64,000 nucleotides of DNA from Candidatus Contubernalis alkalaceticus (lineage in GTDB: Bacteria; Bacillota; Dethiobacteria; SKNC01). Below the pieces are notes generated by a model, which searched no databases, was not told where the DNA came from, and saw only the letters and a list, made by a program, of their open reading frames with translations. Both the position numbers and the translations under genes were made by a program. Where the stretch lies: NCBI RefSeq assembly GCF_022558445.1, contig NZ_CP054699.1, forward strand, positions 824,001-888,000, given 5' to 3'. Positions 9,058 through 17,915 of the stretch are shown one piece after another (positions within the stretch are counted from its first letter, which is position 1; the number at the start of each line of letters is the position of its first letter).

Positions 9058-9642
9058 ATGGAATTATTAGATCAGATCGTTCATTATAGTCAGATTATAA
9101 GAGAGTTTGGCTATGCCGCTATGTTAATAATTAGTGCTGCAATTATAATGCAGTGTCATGTACCAATGATTCCTTTTGCTGTTGTTGCTGGTGTGTGCGG
9201 TTATCTTTATAATTTTCAACAAGGTATGCTGCTAGCATGGGGAAGTGTCGTAGCAGGTTCATTTATTGCTTTAAATGTTTTTAGGTTTTTTAAGCTAGAC
9301 CGGTTTACCAGTAAATTATTGTCTCGATATAAAGTTCTGCCTAAATTAAGTGATAAATTTGTGATAGGTTTTATAGTGATCGTTCATAATATACCAGCAA
9401 TACCTATAGCTATACCCAATATCGTAGCAGCAATGAGCAGCATATCACTTTCCAGGTTTATTATATTTACCGCTGTAGGATTACTAGTTCCTTGTGTCTT
9501 ATTTACTGGCTTTGGTGCAGGGGTAGATGCCTTTTTTGCTAATCCTGGAATCCTAACCTTAATTCCAATATTGGTTATAATAGTATTTTTATTTCTAATA
9601 AAGTTTATTAATTTAGATGAGTTATTATCTAAATACGAGTAA
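9058..9642 (+). CDS. DedA/TVP38-type (VTT-domain) membrane protein
   Basis: 194 residues with about 5-6 hydrophobic segments (roughly 18-40, 45-75, 100-130, 135-160, 165-188). A central HNIPAIPIAIPNIVAAMSSI segment resembles the conserved loop of VTT/SNARE-associated proteins (R-xxPxxPxxxxNxxAG). These proteins are linked to lipid scrambling and membrane homeostasis. It lacks the usual arginine before the P-x-x-P. The start ATG 9058 follows GAAAAGAAAGGAA. It stands alone. Confidence 0.65.
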   Translation: MELLDQIVHYSQIIREFGYAAMLIISAAIIMQCHVPMIPFAVVAGVCGYLYNFQQGMLLAWGSVVAGSFIALNVFRFFKLDRFTSKLLSRYKVLPKLSDKFVIGFIVIVHNIPAIPIAIPNIVAAMSSISLSRFIIFTAVGLLVPCVLFTGFGAGVDAFFANPGILTLIPILVIIVFLFLIKFINLDELLSKYE

Positions 9643-9911
9643 AAATTCCTTCATTTGACGTTGTTTTCATCCTTGATAATTTTCCCATAATTGACAAGAA
9701 ATGTATTATTTAAACCAGGAAAGATATTGTTTTTCACGCAAACATGTGATGCCTATTTATGTGGAGGTGTTTTTATAAAAATATCAAGTTAAGGAAAAGC
9801 TTTCATGGAGTAGGGAAGATTAAGTAATTGCTTTTCAAGTTAATCAAGGTTGGGCATTGACAGGTACATAATGAGGAATTTGGCCGGGGTCGAAGAGATT
9901 ACCTTACTATA
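9643..9911. other. Intergenic stretch, nothing found
   Basis: AT-rich spacer between the VTT-domain gene and the end of the hybrid kinase gene. I see no gene, strong hairpin or repeat. Confidence 0.5.
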
Positions 9912-12626
9912 TTAATAAGTCAGGGTATTGTGAACTACGTTGGACAATTTCTCTATGGAAAATGGTTTTTTTATGGCTCCTTTAAAGCCGTAACCTTTGT
10001 AATTGGCTATTGATGAATCCTCAGAGTAGCCGCTGGAGACGATTGCTTTTACTTCAGGGTCTTTCTTTAATAGCTCTTTCAACGTGTCCTTACCGCCCAT
10101 GCCGCCGGGGATAGTCAGGTCCAAAATTACCAGGTCAAAGGGGCAGCCGTTTTTCTGCGCATCCATATACTTTTCTATGGTTTCCTGCCCGTTTTTTGCA
10201 TGAGAAACATTATAACCGATGGTAGTTAATATTTCTTCTGCTACCTTCAGTAAATCCTCCTGGTCATCCATGATCAGGATTTTTCCGGTTCCGTAAGAAA
10301 TATTCTCTACTGCAGGAACTTGTGCCCTGTCTCTGTTGGAGGCAGGCAAATAAATAAAAAAGCTGGTTCCTACTTCGGTTTCGGATTCTGCGGAGATATA
10401 GCCGCCGTGATTCTTAATAATGGAGTAACACGTTGCCAGGCCCAGGCCGCTTCCCTGTTGTTTCGTGGTAAAAAATGGGTCAAATATTTTATTTATATAT
10501 TCCTTCGGTATGCCGACCCCTTCATCTCGAATGGTAATTTTCACATAGTTCCCCTCAGGTAACAGTGAGGCATGAAAGTTAGCTTTTACTTCTGTGTTTT
10601 CTGCAGTTATGTACAACTCTCCCCCGTCGGGCATTGCCTGCAGGGAATTGATGACAATATTGTTTAATACCTGGCTAAATTGTCCTTCATCAATTTCTAC
10701 CATGTAAAGGTTTTCGTCGATGTAAAATTTACAGCAGACATTGGAACCGCTTAAGGTAAACTTCACGTTACTAACTAAAGACTGTTTAATGGATACTGTT
10801 TTTTTAACCGGGGCAGCGCCGTTAGCAAAGGTAAATAACTGATTGGATAGGTCTTTCACCCGAAGGATTGCCTGCTCTATATTTTCCAGCTTCTCCAACA
10901 CTTTTTGTGGATCTTCTATATAAAACTTGGCCAGAGATGTATTGCCTAACAGTGCAGCTAAATAGTTATTGAAGTCATGGGCAATTCCACCGGCAAGGGT
11001 ACTGATTGACTCAAGCTTGTCTATTTTAAAGATTTCCTGCTCCAGTTTTTTATGTTCTGTAATGTCTCTGTTTGTCCCGGTTATGCTGGTGATCATCCCT
11101 TTTTCATCAAACACCGGCATCAAGACGGTATTGTATGTATGTTTAGTGCCGTCAGGTATAATGATTGTGGTCTCAGCTTCTACAGATTTTTCTGTTTCAA
11201 GAACCTTTAAAATCTGTTTTTCAAATTCTTGAGCCAGGTCTTTGGGAATGTTAAGCTCATAATTATTTTTGCCAATAATCTCGTGAGATTCAAGCTGGAA
11301 AGTTTTGCAAAGGCTCTGGTTGACAGCGATATACCGCATTTCCGGGTTATAGCTGTAAATATGGTCTGGCGTATTATCCACCAGCAGACGGTATTTTGCT
11401 TCTGAAGCCTGGAGCTTTTTTCTGCTCTCATTCAGGGCATCCTCTGCCTGTTTGCGCTCGGTAATATCTCGGCTTACAACTGCGGCTCCAACGACTTTTG
11501 AATCTTCACTTGAAAAACACGGGGAGTAGGTGACATCCACATATCTGCAGCCCAAACCCGGGAGATCAAACCATGCGGCATAGTTGACGGTTTCTCCGGA
11601 AAAACAGCGGTCAATGGCAGGTTTTACGGTATCATGAAAGGCCTGTTCACCCAGGAACTCTGAAACATGCCTGCCAATAATATCCTCTTTTTTAAAACCA
11701 CCCTTTTTTGTATAAGATTTGTTTACGAATCTGTATCTGTATTCCCTGTCCACCAGGGACATGAAATCATTGGAAGAAGATACGATCTGCTCGTAAACCT
11801 TTAACTCTTCTTCCTGTGCCTGCTTCCGCTGGGTGATGTCAGCAGCCATTTCCATTCTCACCATGCGGCCATCTACCCAGCGTAAAGCTATGTCACGGCA
11901 CTCATACCACCGGTTGTTTCTATTGTTTTTATGTTCATGTATGTAAGTCCCAGTGGGCTGGCCGTTTGCATCCAGCAGCTTATCATTGGTACAAAATTCG
12001 CAGGGCCCTGTTTGGCCTGCCTGGATTACCTTCCAGCATTTCTTTCCGACAACATTACCGAGATTCTTTTTGCCGTATTCATTAATAAATAATATTTCAT
12101 ATGTCTCCATATCTGCCACGTAAATTAAGGCTGCAGTATTGTCCAGTACCGTCAGCAGCCCCTGGTGCCTCTCTTTTATCCGCTGCTCTGCCTTTTTGTG
12201 TTTGGTCATGTCCTTAAAGGAAGCCATTATTTGAATTGGTTTTCCACCCTGCGTGTAAACCATAGCTGCCGTAATGTGAAGAAATTTAATTTCATTATCT
12301 TGTATCTTGGCATCCAGCTGGATCTCGTAACTGCCCTTTTCCATTAAATTTTTAAGAATTGCTGCAGCCTTTTCGCTTCCCTTCCAAAAATCCATTACCG
12401 GGCGGCCCACAACTTCATTTTCATGCTCATAACCCCACAGGCGCAAAAACGCAGGATTCACATATGTCAGAATTCCATCCAGGTCGGCTAATGCAATGGC
12501 AATGATAGAAGAATTTATAGCCTGTTCTTTGATATAGAGGTTCATTTCTGCCTGCCTACATTTAGCGATATCAAAGGCCATAAAATTTGCTTCAGTTATC
12601 TTTCCACTGTCACTTTCTTGACACAT
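9912..12626 (-). CDS. Hybrid PAS-domain histidine kinase with C-terminal receiver
   Basis: 904 residues, no membrane segment, so a cytoplasmic sensor. Domain order: four PAS domains (about 35-145, 155-265, 275-395 and 405-525), a HisKA helix with GGIAHDFNN carrying the phospho-acceptor His, a HATPase domain (NIVINSLQAMPDGGE, DEGVGI, FDPFFTTKQQGSGLGL) and a receiver with acceptor Asp in VILDLTIPGGMGG. The second PAS has a cluster CEFCTND, and its PAC-like region contains WYECRD; the cysteines could serve a redox or metal role. AGGAGGTAAGTT precedes ATG 12626. No response regulator with an output domain is adjacent. Confidence 0.9.
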   Translation of the reverse strand: MCQESDSGKITEANFMAFDIAKCRQAEMNLYIKEQAINSSIIAIALADLDGILTYVNPAFLRLWGYEHENEVVGRPVMDFWKGSEKAAAILKNLMEKGSYEIQLDAKIQDNEIKFLHITAAMVYTQGGKPIQIMASFKDMTKHKKAEQRIKERHQGLLTVLDNTAALIYVADMETYEILFINEYGKKNLGNVVGKKCWKVIQAGQTGPCEFCTNDKLLDANGQPTGTYIHEHKNNRNNRWYECRDIALRWVDGRMVRMEMAADITQRKQAQEEELKVYEQIVSSSNDFMSLVDREYRYRFVNKSYTKKGGFKKEDIIGRHVSEFLGEQAFHDTVKPAIDRCFSGETVNYAAWFDLPGLGCRYVDVTYSPCFSSEDSKVVGAAVVSRDITERKQAEDALNESRKKLQASEAKYRLLVDNTPDHIYSYNPEMRYIAVNQSLCKTFQLESHEIIGKNNYELNIPKDLAQEFEKQILKVLETEKSVEAETTIIIPDGTKHTYNTVLMPVFDEKGMITSITGTNRDITEHKKLEQEIFKIDKLESISTLAGGIAHDFNNYLAALLGNTSLAKFYIEDPQKVLEKLENIEQAILRVKDLSNQLFTFANGAAPVKKTVSIKQSLVSNVKFTLSGSNVCCKFYIDENLYMVEIDEGQFSQVLNNIVINSLQAMPDGGELYITAENTEVKANFHASLLPEGNYVKITIRDEGVGIPKEYINKIFDPFFTTKQQGSGLGLATCYSIIKNHGGYISAESETEVGTSFFIYLPASNRDRAQVPAVENISYGTGKILIMDDQEDLLKVAEEILTTIGYNVSHAKNGQETIEKYMDAQKNGCPFDLVILDLTIPGGMGGKDTLKELLKKDPEVKAIVSSGYSEDSSIANYKGYGFKGAIKKPFSIEKLSNVVHNTLTY

Positions 12627-13140
12627 AACTTACCTCCTGATACTAATAAGTATTGTTTTAGTCATCATTTTAAAATGTTGAATAAATCATCAAATGTAAT
12701 TACTATAACACTTCGATGTTCACCCATAATATTCCTTGGGATAATTTGCTATCTTTTGTCGAATAGTATTTTTCTTTAATAATTATTACTTTGCCGCAGC
12801 CGGTTTAGGCGGGTTAGTCCAATGGGTGCTGTTGGACATTATAATTGATGAGAAACAAAGCCGGAAGCAGTATGTTGATGATAACAAACATTTTCCCGTA
12901 AGAAGGAAATTTAAATGCAGCATGGAAATATTATCTTGAGCAGGAAAAAGAGACCGTTTTCTTTATCGGCTCTGTATGTAAACTCATCGCAGATGCTGAA
13001 ATGCAGCCGTTGTGGCAGGGAAAATTATTTTTGCACAAATAACATCATTTCCGCCAAAGCATCTGATTTCCGGTTCTTAGCGATACATGTCTACGTATAA
13101 ATAAGTAATTACCATAAGCTTAAAATAAAAAGGAGGAATC
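12627..13140. other. Intergenic stretch with short open frames only
   Basis: A plus frame at about 12790-12940 encodes AAGLGGLVQWVLLDIIIDEK and ends in a stop, without a clear start. A second short frame contains a CSRCGREN zinc-finger-like motif. I recognise neither and consider both likely debris. Confidence 0.4.
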
Positions 13141-13287
13141 ATGTGTGCCCCGGTTATGGGACAGATGGCAGCTTTAGAAGCATTGAAAGGAAACATTCTG
13201 GCAGGCCTGGCAGGAACAGTTCCCAATACTTATTCTATAATACAAAGCATAATTCAATTTCCCACTGCATGTGATCAATATTTTTAA
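13141..13287 (+). CDS. Possible 48-residue protein, unknown
   Basis: ATG 13141 is preceded by AAGGAGGAATC, a near-perfect ribosome binding site. The 48 residues (MCAPVMGQMAALEALKGNIL and on) contain a hydrophobic helix and end CDQYF. I do not recognise it. The strong ribosome binding site argues for translation now or in the recent past; the short length and surrounding debris argue for a truncated gene. Confidence 0.35.
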   Translation: MCAPVMGQMAALEALKGNILAGLAGTVPNTYSIIQSIIQFPTACDQYF

Positions 13288-13334
13288 GCAAATGTACTGT
13301 ACCTTTGGAAAAGATTCAAATGGTTATGAAATTA

Positions 13335-13685
13335 TCAACCCCGACGAATTAGTGCCTCTAATTTATATAAAACCTCTACCAGCTTATCTTCTGGCAGCGT
13401 GCATATGAATTCAACGTTTCTATCTGACCAATCAAGATTTTTCACCTGGTCAGATAGTATGACACCTTTAACCGGACAATCTTTTGGTAGGATAACTTCA
13501 AATGGATAGCCTTTAACCTGAGAAGTGATGGGGCAAAAAATTGCAAGCCCTACTTTTTTATTGTACTCTTTGGGAGAAATACACACAGCGGGCCTTTTGC
13601 CCGCCTGTTCATGTCCTGTTTGTGGTGAAAAATTTAACCATACAATATCTCCTCTTTGTGGGAAATATTTTTTTAATTTCACCAT
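13335..13685 (-). CDS. mazF: MazF-type mRNA interferase toxin
   Basis: 116 residues, the standard MazF/PemK size. PQRGDIVWLNFSPQTGHEQAGKRPAVCIS is the family N-terminus, with the Arg-Pro after GHEQxGxR and the ITSQVKGYPFEV segment typical of the fold. DQVKNLDWSDRNVEF matches the conserved DQ..xxDW region. As a family it cleaves single-stranded RNA at short sequences. The start overlaps the end of the antitoxin gene by 7 bases, so both are translated from one message. Confidence 0.85.
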   Translation of the reverse strand: MVKLKKYFPQRGDIVWLNFSPQTGHEQAGKRPAVCISPKEYNKKVGLAIFCPITSQVKGYPFEVILPKDCPVKGVILSDQVKNLDWSDRNVEFICTLPEDKLVEVLYKLEALIRRG

Positions 13686-13921
13686 ATTTCTTTCCCCCTT
13701 GGTTTCCCGGTGGAGTACTCGCTGTGAATGTTATTTTCATTTACCTCTGACAACAAATCATTTAGTTTATATTTATTTTGTTTTAATGGTTCAATAATTA
13801 ATTTTCCATTTTCTATTGTTAAGTTTATTTTTGTACCGGTATCCAGATTAATTTCTTTTGCAAAAGATTTTGGAATCCTTAGGGCTAGACTGTTTCCCCA
13901 TTTTTTAATTTGTAAAATCAC
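13679..13921 (-). CDS. mazE: MazE-type AbrB-fold antitoxin
   Basis: 80 residues from GTG 13921, which follows AAGGAGGTTATTATTA. Residues 2-45 are a SpoVT/AbrB DNA-binding domain (LQIKKWGNSLALRIPKSFAK, NLTIENGKLIIEPL). The C-terminal tail should wrap the toxin. An upstream in-frame ATG at 14008 has no ribosome binding site and is not used here. Antitoxins of this type repress their own operon. Confidence 0.85.
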   Translation of the reverse strand: MILQIKKWGNSLALRIPKSFAKEINLDTGTKINLTIENGKLIIEPLKQNKYKLNDLLSEVNENNIHSEYSTGKPRGKEIW

Positions 13922-13944
13922 TAATAATAACCTCCTTACACAAA

Positions 13945-13954
13945 TGTATATACA
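13945..13954. promoter_or_regulatory. TGTATATACA palindrome upstream of mazEF
   Basis: The 10-base palindrome lies 24 bases before the antitoxin start. The same core occurs in the corrinoid-cluster promoters from 17.6 kb on. It may be chance in AT-rich DNA, or the antitoxin's own operator. Confidence 0.3.
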
Positions 13955-14061
13955 ATGATAATACATTAACAATGATTTAGAGTCAACAGAAACAACATGC
14001 AAAAACATATGTCTGCATGCATGCCTAAAAACATGTTATAATATACCAGGGGTGCAAAGAT

Positions 14062-14187
14062 TTGTGCGCGGATATAATTTATGTACTAATTGGTGGCGAT
14101 ATTAGGCCTCATGTTGTAGATGCTCTTCAGTTTCTAGTAGGAAAAATCAAAACGGAATGTGTTACTGAAATAGAATATAAAGCATAA
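14062..14187 (+). CDS. Possible 41-residue ORF, unknown
   Basis: A TTG at 14062, with AGGGGTG upstream and TATAAT about 25 bases earlier, opens a frame reading DIIYVLIGGDIRPHVVDAL to a stop at 14187. The composition looks protein-like, with a beta-strand/Gly-Gly/helix order. I do not recognise the family. It could be the end of a lost gene. Confidence 0.3.
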   Translation: MCADIIYVLIGGDIRPHVVDALQFLVGKIKTECVTEIEYKA

Positions 14188-14298
14188 ACTGCCATTACTT
14201 ATAGCTAGCCTTTAAGAAAGATGGGTTTGTTTACGTATAGTGTAAAAGAGGTTCTGATCATGTTTAGTCTGATACGGAGCACAGTCAGTACAATATGA

Positions 14299-14460
14299 CC
14301 GGTCAAAGCAGGCAAATATGTCATCGAGGCTGTAACGATTGATCTGGAGTTATTTCTATCTTTTCTTGAGCAAAATGAACTGCCATTGAATGCTGAAGAC
14401 ATTACAGTGCAGCATTTGAGGCAGTTTCTTATAATGCTCTTAAGGAGCTTTGTAAATTAA
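14299..14460 (+). pseudogene. Probable remnant of a tyrosine recombinase N-terminal domain
   Basis: The open frame contains VTIDLELFLSFLEQNELPL, then AEDITVQHLRQFL, resembling the SAM-like core-binding domain of phage-type integrases (DLxxFxxFL, then ITxxxIRxFL). There is no start codon in context, and it stops before any catalytic domain. Assignment rests on a short pattern and is tentative. Confidence 0.4.
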
Positions 14461-14551
14461 ATAATTAAATGCCCGGAGTAATTAAAACTAAGCGTGGCCT
14501 TAATCCGTCTTTATATATAACTAAAAAAATCTTTCTTCGGGGGGTTTCAAA

Positions 14552-15712
14552 ATGAAAATAAAAGAGATATTTGTTTTATGTTTTGTCTGCCTGGCTTTAT
14601 TACTGCTTGCCGCCTGTCAGTCTTCAGAACCTGTAATTATCAACACAATTGAACCAGGGCAGGGTTTTGTTGGGACGGTGATTACCATCCACGGTTCTGG
14701 ATTCACCATGTTGGAAAATGATGTAGAATTTGTTCATGAAAATTTAACTTTTAACCAGGACAACACTGCATATCATCAAAACGTTTCATCACCGGATGGA
14801 AAGAGCATAACGTTTACACTGCCGGAATATCTGGCTGCCGGTGCCCCATCCCAACATGAGGCTATGCCTGACATTGCAATCTCCATGCCCAGAGGCGAAG
14901 TTCAGATATCAATTCTTAATAAAAACGGAAGAAGCAATCCCGTTAATTTCACCATTAAGGAGGCCGACGTGAACGAAAATATTTATGATATTGATAACGA
15001 AGATGAGTTTTGGGCCGGCGTAGAGTTTGATAAACCTACCGAAAAATGGTTCAATCCCGGTCCCCTGGGATATGGTATCAGCACCGGGCCGGTGCCGCCA
15101 GGATCCGAAGTAAGTATTTATGTGACTCCTGATAAAAAAATGAATGTTGATGTCTTGGAAATAAGGGCTAAACTGACCCACAGGGACGAGAACTGGGCTT
15201 TATTAGAAGAGTTGAAGAAAAATACGGTTTTGGTGGAAAATGTAAAGACATATGATGTTCTTACAGTGAAACTTCCTGAAAACCAGGGAGAATACTACCT
15301 GCTGACAGCGGAAATAATCGGAGAAAAAGGAGAAGTGCTGGATACCCTGCTGTCTAAAATCTATGTTCCCCTTCAAGGGCTCTCCGCTGATCTGGTGGTT
15401 GAGAGGAAAGTCTATGACTCAAAAGATACGGTAAAATTTCAGGTGATAAACCACGGCCCTACGGTGCTGCATTTTGGCAGGCCCTTCGCCGTTGAAGCCG
15501 AAAAAAATGGAAAATGGGTGGAATTACCCCTGGAGCTGATGTTCACCATGGAATTGATCATGCTGAAACCCGGGGAATTTTTAGAGCAGACCCTGGGCCT
15601 CAAGGATTTTCAAGAACATTTTAAAGAAGGCCGTTACCGAATAGTTAAACAGGTAAGCGGTGAGGGAACCGATATCCAGGATGAACTGTCTGTGGAATTT
15701 GAAGTAAGATAA
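14552..15712 (+). CDS. Lipoprotein with an IPT/TIG domain
   Basis: 386 residues. Residues 1-22 are a lipoprotein signal peptide with lipobox LLAAC, Cys22 being the predicted lipidated residue. Residues 27-135 form an IPT/TIG immunoglobulin-like domain (IEPGQGFVGTVITIHGSGF, VEF, SILNKNGRSNPVNFTI). The middle region and the C-terminal 100 residues (ADLVVERKVYDSKDTVKFQV, then RPFAVE, GKWVELP) look like a second Ig-type domain. It should sit on the outer face of the cytoplasmic membrane. No enzyme motif is seen. Confidence 0.8.
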   Translation: MKIKEIFVLCFVCLALLLLAACQSSEPVIINTIEPGQGFVGTVITIHGSGFTMLENDVEFVHENLTFNQDNTAYHQNVSSPDGKSITFTLPEYLAAGAPSQHEAMPDIAISMPRGEVQISILNKNGRSNPVNFTIKEADVNENIYDIDNEDEFWAGVEFDKPTEKWFNPGPLGYGISTGPVPPGSEVSIYVTPDKKMNVDVLEIRAKLTHRDENWALLEELKKNTVLVENVKTYDVLTVKLPENQGEYYLLTAEIIGEKGEVLDTLLSKIYVPLQGLSADLVVERKVYDSKDTVKFQVINHGPTVLHFGRPFAVEAEKNGKWVELPLELMFTMELIMLKPGEFLEQTLGLKDFQEHFKEGRYRIVKQVSGEGTDIQDELSVEFEVR

Positions 15713-15824
15713 AAAATTTGCTATGTTTCATGAGGAGGGCTTAGTCTAATTACTATTATCAGGCTAACTGGCTGGAAATTAACTAATGTGGAGCTTCTAA
15801 ACTAATTATACGAGGAGAATATTA

Positions 15825-16733
15825 ATGATAAAAATGGTAAGTTACTTTCATGGCAAACGTTTGCGTGTCCTTGTAATAGGCCTGCTATGCTTGTTTTTAC
15901 TGGGAAGCATCCTGTTAACAAGCGGTTTAACATCAAATAATGATCCATCTTCAGCAACATTAAGTGACATGGCAGCAGATATTTACAAGCATAGAACGCT
16001 TTATGTGGGTGATAACAGCAAGGTGGTAAACCTGCTCAGTCAATTGCCTTTTGCCGAATTTCGCCGGGAAGTGTCTCTTAAAACCAATGAACAACCATAC
16101 GGCATTACTGTTAAGTATGAAATCACAGACCTTGGTAACTCAAATATGGATGATGTCTTTTACAATAACGCTGTAATCCTCTTTACTCTCATTGATAATG
16201 TAGACCAGTTAACGTTTGAAGTGAGTGGTTTGCAAAGTCAAACATACAATTTTACCCGCAGTAGTATACAAAACAAATATCTTGAAGACTTACGCACCCA
16301 TGCCCAGAGCTTGGAGCAATTTCAAGACTTTCTTTTTGATCTGTTATTTACTGTCTATGCAGCACCGGAGGCATATACACTGGTTTTGTCCTATACGCCG
16401 GGGATTCAATTTTTAGCAGATTATATTGAGAAAGATGTTACTGTTCGTTACAACGCTACAAACGGAATATGGCTAACTTGGGATGCCTCAGGAAATATAA
16501 CCCGGAAAGGGCCCTCAGTTCAAATGTCTCCGGGAAAACAAGTGTACTGGACTCCACTGGCGGATAACGGGGAGGTCTCGGAAGAGGAGACTACTCAAGT
16601 TACAATCACTATTCTAGATAGTAAAGATAATATGCTAGCAGAAAAGCAAGTCTATATTGCTTATGACGGGGATGAATATTATTTCGTTATGCCCTCGCGC
16701 GGGGTTAGATTAAATGCAGAACTTGATAACTAG
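15825..16733 (+). CDS. Membrane-anchored DUF4825-type protein
   Basis: 302 residues. A signal or anchor helix at about 12-34 (LRVLVIGLLCLFLLGSILL) is followed by MAADIYKHRTLYVGDNSKVV, which fits the DUF4825 start (LYxxKTxYVGDNSKV). The C-terminal 100 residues contain a YNATNGIWLTWDASGNI segment and look like a separate beta domain. Ribosome binding site ACGAGGAGAAT precedes ATG 15825. It may form a unit with the TIG lipoprotein 110 bases upstream. DUF4825 proteins are often near regulators and peptidases; function unknown. Confidence 0.65.
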   Translation: MIKMVSYFHGKRLRVLVIGLLCLFLLGSILLTSGLTSNNDPSSATLSDMAADIYKHRTLYVGDNSKVVNLLSQLPFAEFRREVSLKTNEQPYGITVKYEITDLGNSNMDDVFYNNAVILFTLIDNVDQLTFEVSGLQSQTYNFTRSSIQNKYLEDLRTHAQSLEQFQDFLFDLLFTVYAAPEAYTLVLSYTPGIQFLADYIEKDVTVRYNATNGIWLTWDASGNITRKGPSVQMSPGKQVYWTPLADNGEVSEEETTQVTITILDSKDNMLAEKQVYIAYDGDEYYFVMPSRGVRLNAELDN

Positions 16734-17056
16734 TTGGAACAGCAGGCTTCTCAATTTTCTTGAATCATAAGGAGATAGTGCTGATTCTGGCGGTGGGGCT
16801 GTTGGCTTTCAGCATCGGTCAGGCTTGAAATATTTACTTATTTCATCTTGATTTGTTTAACATATACGATATAATCATAATCATATACATAACTTGATGC
16901 AAATTATTATTCTTACCGGGTGTAAAATCTAAAACTTTTACTTCTCCCTGATAGCGTTTTATTAGCCCAATCCAAATTTTTTGCGTGGTTGACTTCCATG
17001 ATCTACTGGGAAACCAACGGGCGAAATATTTTAACTTTCAGTAAAAAGGAGATGAT
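16734..17056. other. Intergenic stretch with a promoter and a signal-peptide-like remnant
   Basis: At about 16761-16830 the frame KEIVLILAVGLLAFSIGQA resembles an isolated signal peptide that stops at once. A promoter, TTGATT (16848-16853), 16 bases, TATAAT (16870-16875), points toward the next gene. Confidence 0.45.
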
Positions 17057-17305
17057 ATGATAATGTGGTGGAAAAAGAAAGAAAAGGAACCTGAAAAGAG
17101 TAAAGTACGTATAAAGAACGAGTGGAGTCAGGAAACAATGGATAAAATAGAAAGAATTTTATCCGAAGGAAGGTCACTGACAGAAGAGGAAATGGTGGAC
17201 ATTTTAAAAGCCGAAGGTAGAAGCAGAAGGGCCCTGGCCAGTCTGGTGTACAGCATTAGACAGAAATTAATAAGAAAAGGTGTATTAAAAGAGCGATCGA
17301 CTTAA
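17057..17305 (+). CDS. Small basic protein with a possible winged-helix fold, unknown
   Basis: 82 residues, highly charged. After the N-terminal WWKKKEKEPEKSK it has ETMDKIERILSEGRSLTEEE and ALASLVYSIRQKLIRKGVLK. The last part resembles the recognition helix and wing of small winged-helix DNA-binding proteins, but I cannot assign a family. AAAAGGAGATGAT precedes ATG 17057. It is monocistronic with its own promoter. Confidence 0.55.
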   Translation: MIMWWKKKEKEPEKSKVRIKNEWSQETMDKIERILSEGRSLTEEEMVDILKAEGRSRRALASLVYSIRQKLIRKGVLKERST

Positions 17306-17493
17306 CAATTCAGGAAGAAAAATTGCTTTATAAATACTCCTCGGGCCAGTACTCTTTTTTTACTATTCTCCAATTACTAAAGTTATTTTTAGGTTGATAG
17401 AGCCTGAATCAGGCTTAGAGGCGGGAGACTTCTTGCTTATAATGTTAAAATATATATAAGAGAAACTTCCGGGCAGCCTCCTGGGAGGAGCAT

Positions 17494-17556
17494 TTGAAAA
17501 CTGTTTTTGAAAAAATATGTAAAGGTACCTGTCTTAAATGCACAAGGCCCTGCTGA
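17494..17556 (+). CDS. Possible 20-residue four-cysteine peptide
   Basis: TTG 17494 follows GGGAGGAG and encodes MKTVFEKICKGTCLKCTRPC, with Cys at 9, 13, 16 and 20 (C-x3-C-x2-C-x3-C). A TATAAT lies about 55 bases upstream, and the stop lies inside the left arm of a terminator hairpin. The arrangement promoter, ribosome binding site, peptide, terminator would suit a tiny gene or a leader peptide. No homologue known to me. Confidence 0.3.
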   Translation: MKTVFEKICKGTCLKCTRPC

Positions 17557-17580
17557 ATCTTATGGCCTTGTTTTTATTTT
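17541..17580 (+). terminator. Rho-independent terminator
   Basis: ACAAGGCC (17542-17549) pairs with GGCCTTGT (17664 is not involved; right arm 17564-17571), followed by TTTTATTTT. No annotated gene lies directly before it except the 20-residue candidate. Confidence 0.75.
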
Positions 17581-17680
17581 AATTTCAACATGTATTTATC
17601 CATTTTATAACCCTTTTATAAATGGAAGCCGCAGAAAAAATATTGAGATTTTAACCCATATAGTATAAAATATATATACT

Positions 17681-17690
17681 TGTATATACA
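17681..17690. promoter_or_regulatory. GTATATAC-core operator before the RamA-like gene
   Basis: ACTTGTATATACATAT surrounds the core TGTATATACA (17681-17690). It follows a possible -10 box TATACT (17675-17680) directly. The start of the RamA-like gene is 225 bases downstream. The same core occurs at the three other promoters of the corrinoid cluster. Confidence 0.55.
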
Positions 17691-17915
17691 TATTGGATCA
17701 AGAGAATAAAGCATGAAGACAGTGCAGAAATGGGAACTTAATGTTCCTGATGTAACAGCTGTTTTGCTTTGACAAAATGGCCAAACGTAAAGTGTTTCAG
17801 CGTTTTCAGAAAAACTAGTTATCTAATGGAGAACCGGTGATTGAAAGGACTCAATATAATCAAGAACTAAAAGCATATACAGCGGAAGTGATAATAAGCA
17901 GGAGGGGATGATGTT

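Noticed and set aside
13945-13954. mazEF as a member of the corrinoid GntR regulon
   Set aside because: Only the 10-base core is present, in AT-rich DNA, and antitoxins normally control their own operon; too weak to claim.
17554-17580. TGA at the end of the four-cysteine peptide as a selenocysteine codon
   Set aside because: A terminator hairpin and T-run follow immediately, and the read-through sequence is not protein-like; no SECIS-like element was evident.
17306-17915. Possible cobalamin riboswitch before the RamA-like gene
   Set aside because: No B12-box (GCCACTG-like) sequence was found; control by the palindromic operator explains the region better.
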